The notes under the pieces: model-generated | The model's database searches: none | What the model was told of the DNA's origin: nothing | What the model saw: the letters and a program-made list of their open reading frames with translations, nothing else | Made by a program: the position numbers and the translations under genes | Assembly (NCBI RefSeq): GCF_900143565.1 | Contig: NZ_FREX01000002.1 | Span: 62,001 to 126,000, forward strand | Source of the DNA: Pseudovibrio sp. Alg231-02 | Lineage (GTDB): Bacteria; Pseudomonadota; Alphaproteobacteria; Rhizobiales; Stappiaceae | DNA: 64,000 nucleotides | Direction: 5' to 3' | Shown here: positions 10,411 through 18,600 of the stretch, one piece after another | How positions within the stretch are numbered: the stretch's first letter is position 1 | Layout: the number at the start of each line of letters is the position of its first letter

Positions 10411-10446
10411 AACCCACCTTTGAGAGTTCTTGAAGGTGGGTTTTTC
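10411..10446 (+). terminator. Rho-independent terminator of the nap operon
   Basis: A perfect 10-bp stem (AACCCACCTT / AAGGTGGGTT) with a 12-base loop is followed by TTTTCTTTG. It ends the napFDAGHBC transcript 38 bases after napC. Confidence 0.92.
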
Positions 10447-10534
10447 TTTGCTCCTACCAAAGTAAGTGAGTCGAATCAGTCGTTGACAAAGCTGCTGATT
10501 GTCATCTGCCAAAAGCCCTCATCTGTGTGGTTGC

Positions 10535-10548
10535 TTGATCCAAATCAA
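10535..10548 (+). promoter_or_regulatory. FNR/DNR-type box upstream of the TonB-dependent receptor
   Basis: TTGATCCAAATCAA is a perfect TTGAT-N4-ATCAA site of the FNR/CRP family. It lies after the nap terminator and 150 bases before the receptor gene, so it most likely serves the receptor rather than nap. Confidence 0.7.
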
Positions 10549-10596
10549 ATGAAGCAAGGAGAAGCAACATGAGATGTGTTTAAAATGACACAAATA

Positions 10597-10611
10597 TGAG
10601 TATTATATTCA
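10597..10611 (+). promoter_or_regulatory. Iron-responsive operator (IRO-like box) 1
   Basis: TGAGTATTATATTCA fits TGA-N9-TCA, the IRO consensus bound by the alphaproteobacterial iron regulator RirA. It is the upstream member of a pair; the two centres are 70 bases apart. Regulator assignment is inferred from the consensus and from the gene it precedes. Confidence 0.6.
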
Positions 10612-10666
10612 TGTATTTTACTTAAGTGGCTATTTTTACATTGATAGATATCTCAATCCAATAATA

Positions 10667-10681
10667 TGAGTAATTAACTCA
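10667..10681 (+). promoter_or_regulatory. Iron-responsive operator (IRO-like box) 2 in a 25-bp inverted repeat
   Basis: TGAGTAATTAACTCA fits TGA-N9-TCA and lies inside a longer perfect inverted repeat at 10662-10686 (arms TAATATGAGT and ACTCATATTA, spacer of 5). It ends 13 bases before the receptor start codon, a position suited to repression. Confidence 0.72.
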
Positions 10682-10698
10682 TATTAAAGGTTGTAGGG

Positions 10699-12774
10699 AT
10701 GTCCAAGGGTTTTGTCTCCGGCTTGATGACCGGAATCTGCTATCTCGCACTGCAGTCAGGTGCATATTCTCAGGAGCAAACAGAGCCACAAGAGCTCGGG
10801 CCAATTGTCGTCACAGCTTCGCGTAGTGAGCAAAGCCTGGATGAAGTAACCCGCTCCGTCGCTGTGGTGGAGAACGAGCAGATTGAGCGGTCTGTCGCAG
10901 ATAGTGTAACTGAGGTTCTGCGTGATGTTCCTGGTATCAAGATTATCGATAGCAACGTTGCAGGTATGAAGCGGATCAGCATTCGTGGTGAAGAATCTTC
11001 GCGAAATGTTGTGCTCGTAGATGGGCAAGAGATCTCTGATCATACTTCTTATGGTGCTGTATTTCTGATTTCTCCGTCTGATATCGAGCGTATAGAAGTG
11101 GTGAAGGGCCCGGGCTCGGTCCTGCATGGCTCGAAAGCTATCGGCGGCGTTGTAAATATTATCACTAAGAAGGGTGCCGATCGTGCCGTGCAGGTAGAGG
11201 TCGGAACGGCCTTCGATTCCTCTACTGATGGTATTACGGGGTTCAGCTCAGCTGCTGGGACTATTGATCAGTGGGACTATCGGTTTTCTGCTAGCAAATC
11301 CAAACATGGTGATCGCGAAACAGCAGATGGCACGCTGGAAGGTAGTGCTTTTGAAAACCAGAGTGTAACGGCCTATGTTGGCTACACTGGTGACCAACAT
11401 AAATTTAGTATCAAGGCTGAACGATTTGAGCAGGAAAGTGAGGTTTACACTGATCCTGCTGATATCGGGCTCGTGATGCGTCAGTTTGATATGGACTTGC
11501 CAAAGCGCGACCGTTCTAAAATTGGCATATTCTATGACTTTACCGATGTAAGTGAGAGCATTGCTAAGGTCCATTTGGATGGATACGTCCAGCAGATTGA
11601 CCGTGTGGCTCTGGTAGACTATGAGCTGGCTCCTCCTGGAGCGCCAGTTTTGAAGCGTGATAATAAGACTGAGAGCGAACTGCTTACATTCGGCCTGAAT
11701 GGGCAAGCTGATCTGACCTTGTTTGACAACATGTTGACCTCAATCGGCTTTCAGGCTGTCCAGGATCAGTTGGATAAGGATAGTTTCAGCACTGGCACGA
11801 CCACTATCAGCGTTCCTGGACCTGTCTTCCCAGTCAATATTACAGAGCGAGATGAGGCAAAACTTACGACTTTGTCTGCGTTCCTTCAGAATGAGTGGGA
11901 TCTGAATGATGATCTTACGCTAACTGCTGGTGGCCGTTATTACTTCGTTGCGAGTGAGAATAAAGGCACTGCAGGTGATCGGGATGAGAGCGAACAGGCA
12001 TTTGTGGGTGCTTTGGGTCTAAACTATACGGGCTTTGAGAATTTTGCGCTAAGAGCGCATGTGTCTCAGGGATATGTATATCCGACACTCCTCCAAAGCA
12101 CGTTGGGCTCAGTATTTTCTCCTGCTGGAAAAATCTATGGTAACGCTGACCTTGATCCTGAAACGTCAGTGACCGCAGAGATTGGTGCGCGTTTCGACCG
12201 CGGGAATTTGATTGTTGATGCGAGCGCGTTTTATACCGATGCGAAGGACTACATCACATCGGTTGATTGTGATGCAGCAGTTCATGGTTCAAAGTGCACT
12301 GCAAACTCAGATATTTACGTGAATATTGATGCGGCTAAGACTTGGGGGCTCGAACTTGCTGCTTCCTATCAGTTTGCTGAGTTGGCGGTCACACCATATG
12401 CCAATATCACTTTGATGCGGCGCCAATTTAGTTCCGGAGCAACCAACACCTTTGATACCGACACGCCGTTGGTATCTGGCCGTCTAGGCGTGATGAAGTC
12501 CTGGGCCTTTGATAACGGAGTTGAAGCCTATGCGGATCTTTACAGTCGCTTCTCCAGCGAGCATCGGCAGAAGGATGGCAGTGGTATCGATGAAGCGGAC
12601 GGTTTTGCCACGCTTAACCTGGCAGGTGGCTTTTCCTACGATTTCGATGAAAAGCGCAGGTTAAAAGTGCATGCAGCTGTCGAGAACATCTTTGACCAAG
12701 ACTATAAACCGTCAGTCGAAGAACTCACTGCACCGGGCCGGGCGTTTAAACTATCTGCGAGTGTCATCTTCTAG
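10699..12774 (+). CDS. TonB-dependent outer-membrane receptor (iron/siderophore or haem type)
   Basis: The 691-residue protein has a signal peptide, a TonB-box-like segment (GPIVVTASR), a plug domain (about residues 40-160, with VLVDGQEI, VVKGPGSVLHGSKAIGG and VNIITKKG) and a C-terminal 22-strand barrel ending in VIF. Such receptors import ferric siderophores, haem or cobalamin using the proton motive force through TonB-ExbBD. The two IRO-like boxes upstream point to iron. No transporter or siderophore genes are adjacent, so the ligand cannot be named. A small exported protein follows after 54 bases and may be co-transcribed. Confidence 0.9.
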   Translation: MSKGFVSGLMTGICYLALQSGAYSQEQTEPQELGPIVVTASRSEQSLDEVTRSVAVVENEQIERSVADSVTEVLRDVPGIKIIDSNVAGMKRISIRGEESSRNVVLVDGQEISDHTSYGAVFLISPSDIERIEVVKGPGSVLHGSKAIGGVVNIITKKGADRAVQVEVGTAFDSSTDGITGFSSAAGTIDQWDYRFSASKSKHGDRETADGTLEGSAFENQSVTAYVGYTGDQHKFSIKAERFEQESEVYTDPADIGLVMRQFDMDLPKRDRSKIGIFYDFTDVSESIAKVHLDGYVQQIDRVALVDYELAPPGAPVLKRDNKTESELLTFGLNGQADLTLFDNMLTSIGFQAVQDQLDKDSFSTGTTTISVPGPVFPVNITERDEAKLTTLSAFLQNEWDLNDDLTLTAGGRYYFVASENKGTAGDRDESEQAFVGALGLNYTGFENFALRAHVSQGYVYPTLLQSTLGSVFSPAGKIYGNADLDPETSVTAEIGARFDRGNLIVDASAFYTDAKDYITSVDCDAAVHGSKCTANSDIYVNIDAAKTWGLELAASYQFAELAVTPYANITLMRRQFSSGATNTFDTDTPLVSGRLGVMKSWAFDNGVEAYADLYSRFSSEHRQKDGSGIDEADGFATLNLAGGFSYDFDEKRRLKVHAAVENIFDQDYKPSVEELTAPGRAFKLSASVIF

Positions 12775-12828
12775 TTTTTAAAGCCCTGCCGTAATAGCGA
12801 TGGGACTGTATTTAAAGGATATCATCAC

Positions 12829-13200
12829 ATGAAAACCGTGCTTCTCATGTTTTTGCTGAGTTCAGCGGGGCCGAATGGTGAGGTGGGTGCTTCCTACGTT
12901 GAAAAAGATAGTGTTGAGGAATGTCAGCAAGGCATTGTTGCGTTGAAGGAAATTTTGGCGGAGCCGCGCTTTAAGATCCATTATGCTGGTTGCCATCAAA
13001 GCTCGGCTCAGATCTCTGAGTTTGAACATCCGGGTGCTGATGATGAAGGCGATAAGCCGGAGCGTTTCGTTTATCTCAACAGGATTGAAGAAGGTCAGTT
13101 GCTTGTTTCTGAGGCTGACAGCCTTGCCAGTTGTGAGGTGAGTATAAACAAAAGCGAGAGCTGGTGCGCTGTGAGCACGCAGAAGTTGTTGCAGCAATAG
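12829..13200 (+). CDS. Small hypothetical protein, probably exported
   Basis: I do not recognise this 123-residue protein. It has a short hydrophobic N terminus (MKTVLLMFLLSS) that may be a weak signal peptide, then a soluble part with four cysteines (about residues 32, 60, 108 and 116) that could form two disulfides in the periplasm. A good ribosome-binding site (AAAGGA) precedes the ATG. It lies 54 bases after the receptor gene without a visible terminator, so co-expression under iron or oxygen control is plausible. Confidence 0.6.
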   Translation: MKTVLLMFLLSSAGPNGEVGASYVEKDSVEECQQGIVALKEILAEPRFKIHYAGCHQSSAQISEFEHPGADDEGDKPERFVYLNRIEEGQLLVSEADSLASCEVSINKSESWCAVSTQKLLQQ

Positions 13201-13259
13201 CCAGACCTATGCTTTGCTCCTCCCACGGGAATTCTAATGTTGCTTTGGGGGGAGTGCGA

Positions 13260-14024
13260 ATGACATCTCGAAAAAAGACTGTCTGGATTATTGGGGCAAC
13301 TTCAGGGATTGGTGAGGAGCTCTGCAAGCTTTACGCAGATGATGGCTGGCAGATTGTTGCGAGTGGCCGCCGGGTTGATCGACTTGAAGCACTGAAAGAA
13401 ACATACACATCAGTGACGAGTTTACCGCTTGATGTAACGGATAATGAGCAGATAGCTCAGGCGGCTCGTGATTTTGATGAAAATGCCAGCCTGCCTGATT
13501 TGACGCTTTATTGCGCAGGTGTTTTTCACATTGGTGGACTTTCTACATTGACCGAGGAAGTCTGCGTCAGTGCGATGGATACGAATTATTTTGGTGCTGT
13601 GCGGACCATACATAACTTATTCCCACTGCTGAAAGAACGCGGCTCCGGGCATGTTGCCATCATTTCCTCGCTTAGTGGATATGGAGGGCTGCCTTACGCT
13701 GCAAGTTATGGCCCTACAAAAGCTGCGCTCATCAACCTTTGTGAGGCGTTGAAACCGAGTTTTGATCGGGCGAACCTCTCTCTTTCAGTCATCAATCCCG
13801 GGTTTGTGAAGACCGCGATGACTGAAAATAGCAAGTTGCCTATGCCCTTTATCGTGAGTGCAGAAGGGGCTGCCAAACGGATCAAGAAAGGCCTTGACCG
13901 TAAGAGCTTTGAGATTGCGTTTCCTTTCCCGCTCGTTACGGCTTTGAAACTGCTACGGTTTGTCCCTTATTGGGCATATTTCCGACTGGTTGGCCTTACA
14001 GCCGGGAAGCGCAGTTCTTCATAG
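13260..14024 (+). CDS. Short-chain dehydrogenase/reductase, paralogue of the gene at 50155
   Basis: A classical SDR of 254 residues. It has the nucleotide-binding motif (GATSGIG), the DVTD segment, a CAGV in place of NNAG, the catalytic serine region (SSLSGY) and YGPTK with the catalytic Tyr and Lys. I chose ATG 13260 because GGGGAG stands just upstream and the protein then begins right before the first Rossmann strand; the open frame runs back into the preceding gene. It is clearly related along its length to the SDR in the sigma-E locus (DTNYFGAVR, PTKAALINLCE and NPGFVKT shared). The substrate is unknown. Its 3' end faces the next gene, 8 bases away. Confidence 0.85.
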   Translation: MTSRKKTVWIIGATSGIGEELCKLYADDGWQIVASGRRVDRLEALKETYTSVTSLPLDVTDNEQIAQAARDFDENASLPDLTLYCAGVFHIGGLSTLTEEVCVSAMDTNYFGAVRTIHNLFPLLKERGSGHVAIISSLSGYGGLPYAASYGPTKAALINLCEALKPSFDRANLSLSVINPGFVKTAMTENSKLPMPFIVSAEGAAKRIKKGLDRKSFEIAFPFPLVTALKLLRFVPYWAYFRLVGLTAGKRSSS

Positions 14025-14032
14025 AGATAAGA

Positions 14033-14632
14033 TTAGGAAGGTTGGAGATGGGTTGATCTCTGACCTTCCTCGGTTTCTGTTGTATGTGTCATTGCTTGCT
14101 GCAGCTCGGGTAGAAATGCCCAGATCTCACGATTGAGTTTAACAAGCTTCTCGATTGCATTTCCCATTTGGGTGATGCGCGCGTCGTCGACTGCCTTGAT
14201 TTCACCGAGCTGGATCTGTCCATTCTTGCGTTGAATGCGCATGGAATGGGTGTGAGTGATCTCGCCTTGTTGGTTCTGCTTGAAAGTTGCGTGGCTAAAT
14301 TCATTTCTTAGCCGGGTACTTTCGTTGAAGATGCGAAGAATGCGGCGCAGCTTCTTTTTGAGGGCAACATCTTTTAGCTTTGCGTCTGCTAAGCGTTCTA
14401 TTAGCTCCAGCCTTGCCCTGGTTGTGTTGAGAGTGCCGAAGACAAGAGTTGCGGTGAGCTCGTCGGTCTGCATGAGATGCTGCAGGATGTAGATGAACGT
14501 GCTCTCATTGTTGGACCAGCTGTAATTGATGTTCCCAATCAAAGCGAACAGGAGGTTTCGCCGCCCAGCCTTGTTGGGGGCAATTCTGTCTAGTTCGTCA
14601 AAGTCAGGTGAATGAGAGGTTTGATCGTGCAT
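14033..14632 (-). CDS. Hypothetical protein with a HEPN-like R-x4-H motif
   Basis: This is a 199-residue, mostly alpha-helical, charged protein with no signal or membrane segment. The stretch LRNEFSHATF holds R-x4-H, the signature of HEPN domains, many of which are RNases in toxin-antitoxin or defence systems. No antitoxin-like partner gene is adjacent, so it may equally be a solitary housekeeping HEPN protein. The assignment rests on one motif and the helical context and is tentative. Confidence 0.55.
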   Translation of the reverse strand: MHDQTSHSPDFDELDRIAPNKAGRRNLLFALIGNINYSWSNNESTFIYILQHLMQTDELTATLVFGTLNTTRARLELIERLADAKLKDVALKKKLRRILRIFNESTRLRNEFSHATFKQNQQGEITHTHSMRIQRKNGQIQLGEIKAVDDARITQMGNAIEKLVKLNREIWAFLPELQQAMTHTTETEEGQRSTHLQPS

Positions 14633-15689
14633 AAAGCGCGCCTGTCTGAGAATACTCGTTTTACAGCCTATAACTATGTTTCTAACGCAAGGGTAGCAAA
14701 GCTAAGGCGTTATTTATAGAGCGTGACGGACAGGTTTTGCTTGGCGACTCTTTGATTGAATGTTTGGGGAGTGTTGGTGAAGTAAATGAGGCTTAGTTTC
14801 GATGATTCCTGAGATTTAAAGGAGCATAAGCCACAGTGACTGAAGATATTCCTGAATTACCTGTGAAGAAATTTATGCGATCAGGAATGTGGGTTACTGG
14901 GCGGATTGTGTCTTTAAATTAGAGTATGGCGTTCTTTTATTAGTCGGCAAAGTTTGGTTATAAACCTATAACTTTTACACTCAAACAGTGTTTTAGCTAC
15001 CTTGAGAATTCACTGCATATTACATAGGTCACCGAAAACCTATTTCTTGATCAGGTTGCTATGTGATTTAGATGACACTGTCATTATTGAGACCAATAAA
15101 CACTTCCCTGTTAGGAGTGCTTAGTTGTTTTTTAGTAATATTTAAAACACTAATTTGCGAATACTAACGTTAACTCACTATTAATATCCTAGATTGCCAT
15201 AGTAATTATTATCTAGTTCGATTGAATGTATTGTTGATTATTACCAGATATTACTCTTGGTTTGTCTGTTTTTTAGGCCGTGGTATAGCTTCCGCCGCTT
15301 CCAAGAGGAATATTCTTTCTTCTTTACTGGAGGTTTTGTTTGGAGGAATGGAGTCTATTCGTTTTAGCAAGAGCATTTAGTTAGTAATTTAGCCAGAATT
15401 CCAGAACCAGCGCATATTTTATCGGTTACTTCGTTTTCTGAAGCCGACGTGTTGTTTAGCGTACAGATTTTACATTTGTGCGATCTGGAATCTTGTGTCC
15501 AAATTCGGGGTTATCCGAGTTTACAAGCCATTTGCTTGTTCTGATCTTTGATCAAAAAGCTAAATCGAAAAGACATCCTTCAAATCATGGAATGAAACAT
15601 TTTTTTAATCCTCAGGAGAACCTGTGGCAACCAGCTGACGCAAATGATCGGCTTCTTGCAGGGCAGTTCTCCGAATATTTGGAGACGAT
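14633..15689. other. Gene-free, AT-rich 1.06-kb stretch upstream of the repeat-protein gene
   Basis: No reading frame with a ribosome-binding site or protein-like composition is seen on either strand. The stretch is markedly more AT-rich than its flanks. Its length is well beyond a minimal promoter, so it may hold the regulatory region of the 1610-residue gene. GGAGA at 15681 is a good ribosome-binding site for that gene. I see no clear operator, terminator or RNA gene. Confidence 0.5.
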
Positions 15690-18600
15690 ATGTCTGGTTA
15701 CAATCCATTTACTGATGGCACTGATACGCGTATCCGTGCGGAACAGGATAATACGCTCGGTGATAAGGATGTCGTTGAGCACAATGGTGATAGTAGCGCT
15801 GAAGTGCTTAATGACGGTTCGTTAGACCAAGAGGTCTTAGTGAACCGTGATGATCTGATTGATACAATCGCACAGGCTGGCGATGGCATTCAGGATATTA
15901 ACGCTGCACTACAGATTGGCGACGACCTGACCATTGATGCGAGCTCTTCCGCTTCAGCTAATGGCCAGGGTGTTGCGCTTGCCTTTGATCAGGGTATCGC
16001 GACCGGTGCGAACCTGCAGAGCAACGATGTCTCCGGCAGTGTAACTGGCGGAAACTTTGATGCGTCGACCGTTGGTGGTGACGGCTCTGGTGTCAATGCG
16101 CATCAAGCAGGGGCGGCAGCAGCAGATAACGACACGGATACACTGGTTCGTGCAAACCAATCCAACTACGCGAATGACCTTGATACACTCAATAATGTTA
16201 CCGTCACGAATGATGGTGATGCTGAGCAACGTGTAAAAGTTAAAGGTGGTGATGCTGATTCTGGTAATGGCATCATTGGTGCTGGACCAACTGATATTGC
16301 TGGCTCAAATGTTGGCGTTGGTGATGATGAAAGCATCACTGGTTCTACTGCTGCACAAGCAGATGCATCTGGTCTTGCACGTAGCTTCAACCAGACACTG
16401 CAAACTGGTAGCAATGAGCAGGGCAACAATGTTGATCTATCGATCACAGGTTCAGATGTAGATGTTTCTGGTGCTGGTGGATCTGGTGCTCAAGCTGTTG
16501 TCGGTGGGACTGACTACACTTCTGGTAACTCAGATACCAACACTCGTGGGCGTGTCACTCAGTCAAATGAACTGAATGATGGCGTTGGTGGTGGTTTTGG
16601 TGGTGGCAACATTGACGGTGCTATTGCAAATCCTGAAGTTGCCAATCTTGATGACTCTTTGCAGGTTGTTAAAGCCAAAGCAGGTAATGCATCTAGTGAT
16701 GATGGCATCAATTCAATTGACCATATCGGATCTGCTGCATCTGTTGGTGGTGACGGGAGCGTAAGCGGTAGTGCTGTCGCATCTGCTTCAGCAAGTGCTG
16801 TTGGCGTTGGTTTCCAACAAGACATTTCTGCAGGCAGCAATGCCCAGGGTAACTCTGCAAGTCTTGACATTACAGGTACTGGTGTTGGCCAGGCAACCTC
16901 TGGTGAAGATGACGCGACTGCTAGTATTCAGGTCAGTGCCGATTGGAATTCATCTATTAATGAATCTGAAACAGGCACAAATGCTCGCTTTAACCAGTCT
17001 AACGAAGCTTACGATGCCGATGCAGTTCTAGAGCCAAGCCTTCATAATGACGGGCATTCCACTCAGAAGATTGAAGCCTACGGTGACGATGCGACCGCTG
17101 GTGACGGTATTGACATGAACGGTGGCCGTCTAGGTGCGGAACACGTAGTCGATGATGGTTCCATCACTGGTTCGACGCTTGCCAAGTCTGACGCTTTGGG
17201 TGTTGCTGCAAGCTTTGAACAGAAAGTCAGCACTGGTGGTAACTCACAAAGTAATGCCTCTGAGTTAGGTGTAACTGGAGCAAATCAGGTTACTGCTTCT
17301 GCTGGTGAGGACGGTGCCACTGCGTCTCTAAATGCAGACAATCCATCAGCTTCTGGCGATCACAAGACTGGGACGCGCACTGAAAACAATCAGTCTAATG
17401 CGCTTGGCGATAAAGATGAGATTGATGATGCGAATGTTTGGAATGAGCATGATAGCTCACAAAGTGCAGATGTAACTGGCGGCATCTCGAATGCTGGTAA
17501 CGGTATCTCGTTTGATTCTGGTACTTCTGCTGCAGTGCACAGTAACTTTGACATGAGCGGATCTGCTGCGGCTTCTGCAAATGCTCAAGGTGTCGCACAG
17601 TCCTTTACGCAATCATTGACCACAGGCGGAAACGCCCAAGGTAACTCTGCTGAAGTCTCTGTGACTGGCGCAGAAATGACGGCCTCGATTGCTGGCGAAG
17701 ATGATGCTGGTGCTGCCACAGGGCCTGTTTCGCTATTGGCTGGTAGTGGTGACACCAACACAAACACCCGATCCTTCCAGTCTCAAGAAAATGAGATGTA
17801 CGAAGGCGACACCTTGTTCAGCCCTGATGTCATCAACACTGGTGGGGCAGATGCGGTGCAAACCGTCACAGTTGATGCTGGCAGTGCGACTGCAGGTAAC
17901 GGTATTGAAGCTCTTGGTGGTAATCTCGGTCCTGATACCGTTGGTGATGATAGCTCCATCACCGGCAGTGCTTCTGCAAGTGCGAATGGTGTAGGCGCTG
18001 CGATCAACTTTGGGCAAACGCTCAAAACTGGTGGCAATGCTCAATCAAACTCCGTCGATGTTGATATTACTGGTGGTAACAAAGCTGTTGCAGCAGCTGG
18101 TGAGAGCGGAGCTACTGCTGGGTCTGAGCCAATTACATCTGTCGATCATGACACCACAACAACCTCGTGGAGTGATCAGAGCAATCAGCTTGGTGATGTT
18201 GATGAAATCGAGCATGCGGACGTCACTAACTGGGGCCATAGCACTCAGAGTGTTGATGTAGGCGGTGGAACTGCTTCCTCTGGAGCTGGTATTGTTCAGA
18301 TTGGTAGCAGCTCAACCAACATTGATGGAAATGAGAGCATCTCAGGCTCCAGTTCAGCATCTGCTGACGTGACAGGTGTTGCTCAGTCCTTCACTCAGAC
18401 GCAGTTGACAGGTGGTAATGCTCAAAGCAACTCTGCATCCGTTTCTGTTACTGGTGCTGATGTGAATGTTGCTTCTGCTGGTCAGGACGACGCGGAAGTA
18501 AACGGTACTTGGGTTGGAACTACGAACACCGATAGTTTTTCAGGTGGCCTACAAGGTAACACTGCTTACGATGGCGATACCATCTGGGATAGTGATGTTC

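Noticed and set aside
13164-13259. Longer N terminus of the SDR at 13260
   Set aside because: The extra codons lie partly in the upstream gene and come before the ribosome-binding site GGGGAG.
15546-15555. Palindrome TTTGATCAAA upstream of the giant gene as an FNR-type site
   Set aside because: It has the half-sites but no four-base spacer, so it does not fit the FNR consensus.
15591-15825. Reading frame that runs into the giant repeat gene in another frame
   Set aside because: No ribosome-binding site; the overlap with the well-supported start at 15690 makes it a chance frame.
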